Assembly: GCF_002211285.1 (NCBI RefSeq)
Contig: NZ_LOKX01000034.1
Span: forward strand, 186,001 to 250,000
Source: Rhizobium sp. R635
GTDB lineage: Bacteria > Pseudomonadota > Alphaproteobacteria > Rhizobiales > Rhizobiaceae
DNA: 64,000 nucleotides
Direction of reading: 5' to 3'
In this document: piece after piece, positions 60,156 to 64,000 of the stretch
How the letters are laid out: every line of letters begins with the position of its first letter
How positions within the stretch are numbered: the first letter of the stretch is position 1
Translations under genes and position numbers: made by a program
Notes under the pieces: generated by a model
The model's input: the letters and a program-made list of their open reading frames with translations, nothing else
Told to the model about the DNA's origin: nothing
The model's database searches: none

Positions 60156-63100
60156 TTATTCCGCGGCGAGCCGGATGACCTCGGCCTCTTCCTCTTTGTG
60201 TTCGTCCGGCTTGTGCTGGACGAGCGGACGGTTGCCCGTCAGCCGCCGCAGCAGCACGTAGAACACCGGCGTCATGAAGATGCCGAAGAGGGTCACGCCG
60301 ATCATGCCCGAGAAGACCGCGACACCCATGGCCGCGCGCATTTCCGCGCCCGCGCCGGTGGAGACGACGAGCGGCACGACGCCCATGATGAAGGCCATGG
60401 AGGTCATCAGGATCGGGCGAAGGCGCAGCCGGCTGGCCTCGACCGCGGCTTCCCGCGGCGTCCGGCCCTCGAACTCCAGTTCGCGGGCGAATTCCACGAT
60501 GAGGATCGCGTTCTTCGCCGATAGGCCGACAAGGACGACGAGGCCGATCTGGGTGAAGATGTTGTTGTCTCCCCCCGTGAGCCAGACGCCCGTCAGCGCG
60601 GCCAGCACGCCCATCGGCACGATCATGATGATCGCCAGCGGCAGCGTCAGGCTTTCATACTGGGCGGCCAGCACCAGGAAGACGAGCAGCAGCGCCAAGG
60701 GAAAGACGACGACGCTCGAATTACCGGCCAGGATCTGCTGATAGGTCAGATCCGTCCATTCGAAGTCGATGCCTGCGGGCAGCGTTTCGTTCAGGATCTT
60801 CTCGATTGCCGCCTGCGCCTGGCCGGACGAGAAGCCCGGAGCCGGACCGCCATTGATATCGGCGGCGAGGAAGCCGTTATAGCGGTTCGCGCGCTCCGGA
60901 CCGGTGCTCGGCTCCACCTTCAGGAGGGCCGACAGCGGGATCATCTGGCCGGATGCCGAACGGACCTTCAACTGGCCGATGTCTTCCGGCTGGGCGCGGA
61001 ACTTCGCATCGGCCTGCACGCGGACGCTGTAGGTGCGGCCGAAGGCGTTGAAGTCGTTCACATAGAGCGAACCGAGATAGATCTGCAGCGTCTGGAAGAC
61101 GTCGGTGACGGACACTCCGAGCTGCTCGGCCTTGGCGCGGTCGAGATCGGCATAGAGCTGCGGCACGTTGATCTGGAAGCTTGAGAACAGCCCGGCAAGC
61201 TCAGGCGTCTGGTAGGCCTTGCCGAGCACCGCCTTGGTCGCCTCGTCGAGCGCCTGGTTGCCCAAGCCCGCGCGATCTTCGATCTGCAGCTTGAAACCGC
61301 CCGTCGTGCCGAGACCGTTGACCGGCGGCGGCGGGAACATGGCGATGAAGGCATCCTGGATGGCGCCGAATTTCTGGTTCAGCGCCATGGCGATGGCTCC
61401 GCCCGAGAGATCAGGCGTCTTGCGCTCCTCGAAATCCTTCAGCGTCACGAAGACGATGCCGGCATTGGACGAATTGGTGAAGCCGTTGATCGACAGGCCG
61501 GGGAAGGCGATCGCATTGGCGACGCCCGGCTGCTTCAAGGCGATGTCGGTCATGCGCTTGATGACATCCTCGGTGCGGTCGAGGCTTGCCGCATCCGGCA
61601 GCTGAGCGAAGCCGATCAGATACTGCTTGTCCTGGGAGGGTACGAAGCCGCCGGGAACCGTGGTGAACATGCTGTAGGTCGCGCCGACCAGAGCCAGGTA
61701 GACCACCATGACGATGCTCTTGCGCGACACCAGCCCGCCCACGCCCTTGCCATAGGCATTCGAGCCGGCGCCGAAGACGCGGTTGAAGCCGCGGAAGAAC
61801 CAGCCGAAGATCGCATCCATGAACCGCGTCAGCCAGTCCTTCGGCGCATGGTGGCCCTTCAGGAGAAGGGCTGCGAGCGCCGGAGACAGGGTGAGCGAGT
61901 TGAAGGCCGAGATGACGGTCGAGATCGCGATCGTCAGCGCGAACTGGCGATAGAACTGGCCGGACAGGCCGGAGATGAAGGCGAGCGGCACGAAGACCGC
62001 GACGAGCACCAGCGCGATCGCGACGATCGGGCCGGACACTTCCTTCATCGCCTTATAGGTGGCCGCCCGCGGCGACAGGCCGTGTTCGATGTTGCGCTCG
62101 ACGTTTTCGACCACCACGATCGCGTCGTCGACGACGATACCGATCGCCAGCACCAATCCGAACAGGCTGAGCGCGTTGATCGAGAAGCCGAAGACATACA
62201 TGACCGCGAAGGTGCCGATGATCGAGACCGGGACCGCGATCAGCGGAATGATCGAAGCGCGCCATGTCTGCAGGAACAGGATGACGACGAGGACGACGAG
62301 CGCGATGGCTTCGAGCAGCGTGTCGATGACCTTCTCGATCGAAGCACGCACGAACTTCGTCGTATCGTAGACGATCTCGTATTTGACGCCCTGCGGCATG
62401 GCGAGCTGCAACTGATCCATCGTGTTGCGGACGTTGTCGGCGATCTCGATCGCGTTCGAGCCGGGCGCCTGAAGCACGGCGACGGCAACGGCCGGCTTGC
62501 CGTCGAGCAGCGAGCGCAGCGTATAGTCGGCAGCGCCGAGTTCGATGCGGGCGACGTCGCGAAGGCGGGTGATTTCGCCACTGGCGCCCGTCTTGACGAT
62601 GATGTTGCCGAATTCTTCGGGCGTGCGCAGGCGGCCCTGGGCATTGACGTTCAGCTGCAGGTCGACGCCCGGCTGGCTCGGCGACGCACCGATGATGCCG
62701 GCCGCCGCCTGGACGTTCTGCGAGCTGATCGCATTGCTGATGTCGCTTGCGGCGAGATCGTGCTCGGCGGCCTTCTGCGGGTCGATCCAGACGCGCATCG
62801 AATAGTCGCCGGCGCCGAAGACCTGCACCTGGCCGACACCGGGGATACGGGCAAGCCGATCCTTGATGTTCAAGGTCGCGTAATTGCGGAGATAGGTAAT
62901 GTCGTGACTGTCGCCGTCGGAGACGAGGTTGACGACCATGATGAAGTCGGGCGAACTCTTGACCGTCGTAATACCCAGCGCGCGAACTTCGGCAGGCAGG
63001 CGCGGTTCGGCCTGGCTGACGCGGTTCTGCACGAGCTGCTGCGCCTTGTCGGGATCGGTGCCGAGCTTGAAGGTGACGGTCACGTTGAGCACGCCGTCCG

Positions 63101-63356
63101 ACGTCGCCTGGCTGGACATGTAGAGCATGCCCTCGACGCCGTTGATCTGCTCTTCGAGCGGTGTCGCCACCGTTTCGGCGATGACGCTCGGGTTCGCGCC
63201 GGGATAGGTGGCGCGCACGACGACCGACGGCGGCACGACTTCGGGATATTCGGAAATCGGCAGCGCGCGCAGGCCGATCAGGCCGGCAACCACGATGAGG
63301 ACCGAAAGAACGCCGGCAAAAACCGGCCGGTCGACAAAGAATCTGGAGATGTTCAT
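60156..63356 (-). CDS. RND multidrug efflux permease (AcrB/MexB-type)
   Basis: A 1066-residue inner-membrane pump with the AcrB plan: TM1 at 10-28, TM2-6 around 340-500, TM8-12 around 875-1035. The TM4 motif AIGIVVDDAIVVVENVERN has the paired Asp, and TM10 GLSAKNAILIVEFARELEFE the Lys. The periplasmic loop QFYRQFALTIAISTVISAFN and PGGFVPSQDKQYLIGFAQLP are typical of HAE1. It is the second gene after its adaptor (63474 and beyond) on this strand, with a 117-base gap that carries a hairpin. Confidence 0.96.
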   Translation of the reverse strand: MNISRFFVDRPVFAGVLSVLIVVAGLIGLRALPISEYPEVVPPSVVVRATYPGANPSVIAETVATPLEEQINGVEGMLYMSSQATSDGVLNVTVTFKLGTDPDKAQQLVQNRVSQAEPRLPAEVRALGITTVKSSPDFIMVVNLVSDGDSHDITYLRNYATLNIKDRLARIPGVGQVQVFGAGDYSMRVWIDPQKAAEHDLAASDISNAISSQNVQAAAGIIGASPSQPGVDLQLNVNAQGRLRTPEEFGNIIVKTGASGEITRLRDVARIELGAADYTLRSLLDGKPAVAVAVLQAPGSNAIEIADNVRNTMDQLQLAMPQGVKYEIVYDTTKFVRASIEKVIDTLLEAIALVVLVVILFLQTWRASIIPLIAVPVSIIGTFAVMYVFGFSINALSLFGLVLAIGIVVDDAIVVVENVERNIEHGLSPRAATYKAMKEVSGPIVAIALVLVAVFVPLAFISGLSGQFYRQFALTIAISTVISAFNSLTLSPALAALLLKGHHAPKDWLTRFMDAIFGWFFRGFNRVFGAGSNAYGKGVGGLVSRKSIVMVVYLALVGATYSMFTTVPGGFVPSQDKQYLIGFAQLPDAASLDRTEDVIKRMTDIALKQPGVANAIAFPGLSINGFTNSSNAGIVFVTLKDFEERKTPDLSGGAIAMALNQKFGAIQDAFIAMFPPPPVNGLGTTGGFKLQIEDRAGLGNQALDEATKAVLGKAYQTPELAGLFSSFQINVPQLYADLDRAKAEQLGVSVTDVFQTLQIYLGSLYVNDFNAFGRTYSVRVQADAKFRAQPEDIGQLKVRSASGQMIPLSALLKVEPSTGPERANRYNGFLAADINGGPAPGFSSGQAQAAIEKILNETLPAGIDFEWTDLTYQQILAGNSSVVVFPLALLLVFLVLAAQYESLTLPLAIIMIVPMGVLAALTGVWLTGGDNNIFTQIGLVVLVGLSAKNAILIVEFARELEFEGRTPREAAVEASRLRLRPILMTSMAFIMGVVPLVVSTGAGAEMRAAMGVAVFSGMIGVTLFGIFMTPVFYVLLRRLTGNRPLVQHKPDEHKEEEAEVIRLAAE

Positions 63357-63399
63357 ATCAAAGCCCTCTCCGGGGTGAACATGGATGCAAAGTCCCTCT

Positions 63400-63421
63400 C
63401 CGGCGGTTCGAGAACCGCCGG
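63400..63421. repeat. Perfect palindrome between RND adaptor and pump genes
   Basis: CCGGCGGTTC-GA-GAACCGCCGG forms a stable RNA hairpin in the 117-base gap between adaptor and pump. The flanks contain CCCTCTCC and CTGGGGGAGAAGG, as in rhizobial repeats. There is no U-run, so partial termination or mRNA stabilisation is more likely than full termination. Confidence 0.6.
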
Positions 63422-63473
63422 CGGGTCATATCATTTCGGGTATTGGCCCTCTCCTGGGGGAGAAGGCGAAATC

Positions 63474-64000
63474 CTATTGAGCGGTCGCGACCTTCTCTTC
63501 CATCTGCGGAATGACGACGGCGCCCGGACGGATGCGTTGCAGGCCGTTGACGACGATCTTCTCGCCGGCAGTCAGGCCGCTTTCGACCACACGCTGGCCG
63601 TCAGCCAGCGTGCCGAGCTGGACCTGCCGGTAGGCCACCTTGTTCTCGCCGTCGACGACGAAGACGAACTTCTTGTCCTGGTCCGTGCCGACGGCGCGGT
63701 CACTGATGACGATCTTGTTCTCGGCCTTCGGCTGCCCCATGCGCACGCGCACGAACTGGCCGGGGATCAGGCGTCCGCCCGGATTGTCGAAGACAGCGCG
63801 AACGCCGATCGTGCCGCTCGACGCATCGACCTCGTTGTCAATCAGCTGCAGCTTGCCCTTGATCGGCGTGCCCTCGTCGGCGAGCGTGCCGACCTCGACC
63901 GGGATCTCTTCGACGGGCGGCAGGGCGCCGTTCGTCTGCGGAAGCTGGGCAAGAGCGCGCGTCACCATCTCTTCGCTGGCGTTGAAGCTTGCATAGATCG
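63474..64000 (-). CDS. RND efflux adaptor subunit (C-terminal part, cut by window end)
   Basis: The C-terminal 174 residues of an AcrA/HlyD-type adaptor, ending at TAG 63474. Visible are the beta-barrel PIKGKLQLIDNEVDASSGTI, RLIPGQFVRVRMGQ and the membrane-proximal GLTAGEKIVVNGLQRIRPGA. The N-terminal lipoyl and hairpin parts lie beyond 64000. It feeds the pump gene 117 bases downstream. The Met at 63968 is internal, not the start. Confidence 0.9.
   Translation of the reverse strand, partial: IYASFNASEEMVTRALAQLPQTNGALPPVEEIPVEVGTLADEGTPIKGKLQLIDNEVDASSGTIGVRAVFDNPGGRLIPGQFVRVRMGQPKAENKIVISDRAVGTDQDKKFVFVVDGENKVAYRQVQLGTLADGQRVVESGLTAGEKIVVNGLQRIRPGAVVIPQMEEKVATAQ

Overview
This 64 kb window is high-GC, gene-dense alphaproteobacterial chromosome, most consistent with Rhizobium of the etli/leguminosarum type. 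The main clues are a CtrA/SciP/ChpT cell-cycle cluster, clustered GANTC (CcrM-type) sites before ctrA, a urease operon with the extra genes seen in rhizobia, a Bra/Liv-type amino acid transporter, an RpoH with the QKRLFFNLR box, and short GC-rich rhizobial intergenic repeats. I see no phage, insertion sequence, CRISPR array, tRNA or rRNA gene. The species assignment is inference.

Layout. 1-5.2 kb: the end of a probable ABC substrate-binding protein, then an RND adaptor/pump pair. 5.3-8.6 kb: a deleted Crp/Fnr pseudogene and a flavin/GAF/hemerythrin redox island. 8.7-17.1 kb (minus): the urease operon ureD-A-(DUF1272)-B-(lprI-like)-(GT29-like)-C-(DUF2459)-(diguanylate cyclase)-E-F-G. 17.3-23.2 kb (minus): the urea ABC transporter urtA-E. 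23.3-25.2 kb: a PAP2 phosphatase with an autotransporter-type tail, behind a candidate Pho box. 25.4-29.7 kb (plus): an NCS1-type permease fused to a Cys cluster and a hybrid histidine kinase, plus its REC-LuxR partner. 29.9-35.4 kb (minus): livHMGF, a small membrane protein and livJ.

36-38.1 kb: a CysQ-like phosphatase and an ExoY/PssA-type sugar transferase. 38.2-45.6 kb: a LuxR solo, sciP, pqiA-like, GNAT, fliJ-like, ctrA, an atypical receiver, chpT, eipA and a membrane-anchored coiled-coil protein. 45.6-49 kb: an rRNA/tRNA methyltransferase, a small membrane protein, rluD and rpoH behind a heat-shock-type promoter. 49.2-55 kb: a large acidic one-TM protein, purA, an EamA permease and a two-domain acetyltransferase. 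55.3-60 kb: a PAS-GGDEF-EAL protein and a D-xylonate dehydratase/beta-hydroxyacid dehydrogenase pair. 60.1-64 kb: an AcrB-type pump and its adaptor, cut by the window end.

How they work together: urt imports urea and ure hydrolyses it to ammonia. The transporter-like kinase and its response regulator lie just upstream and are the best local candidates for a nitrogen-compound sensor. In the cell-cycle block, ChpT carries phosphate to CtrA and SciP restrains CtrA-dependent transcription. Candidate CtrA boxes occur before ctrA and before eipA. The least ordinary items are the permease-kinase fusion, the glycosyltransferase-29-like protein in the urease operon, the FMN-barrel/GAF protein opposite a hemerythrin, and the receiver with altered switch residues beside chpT.
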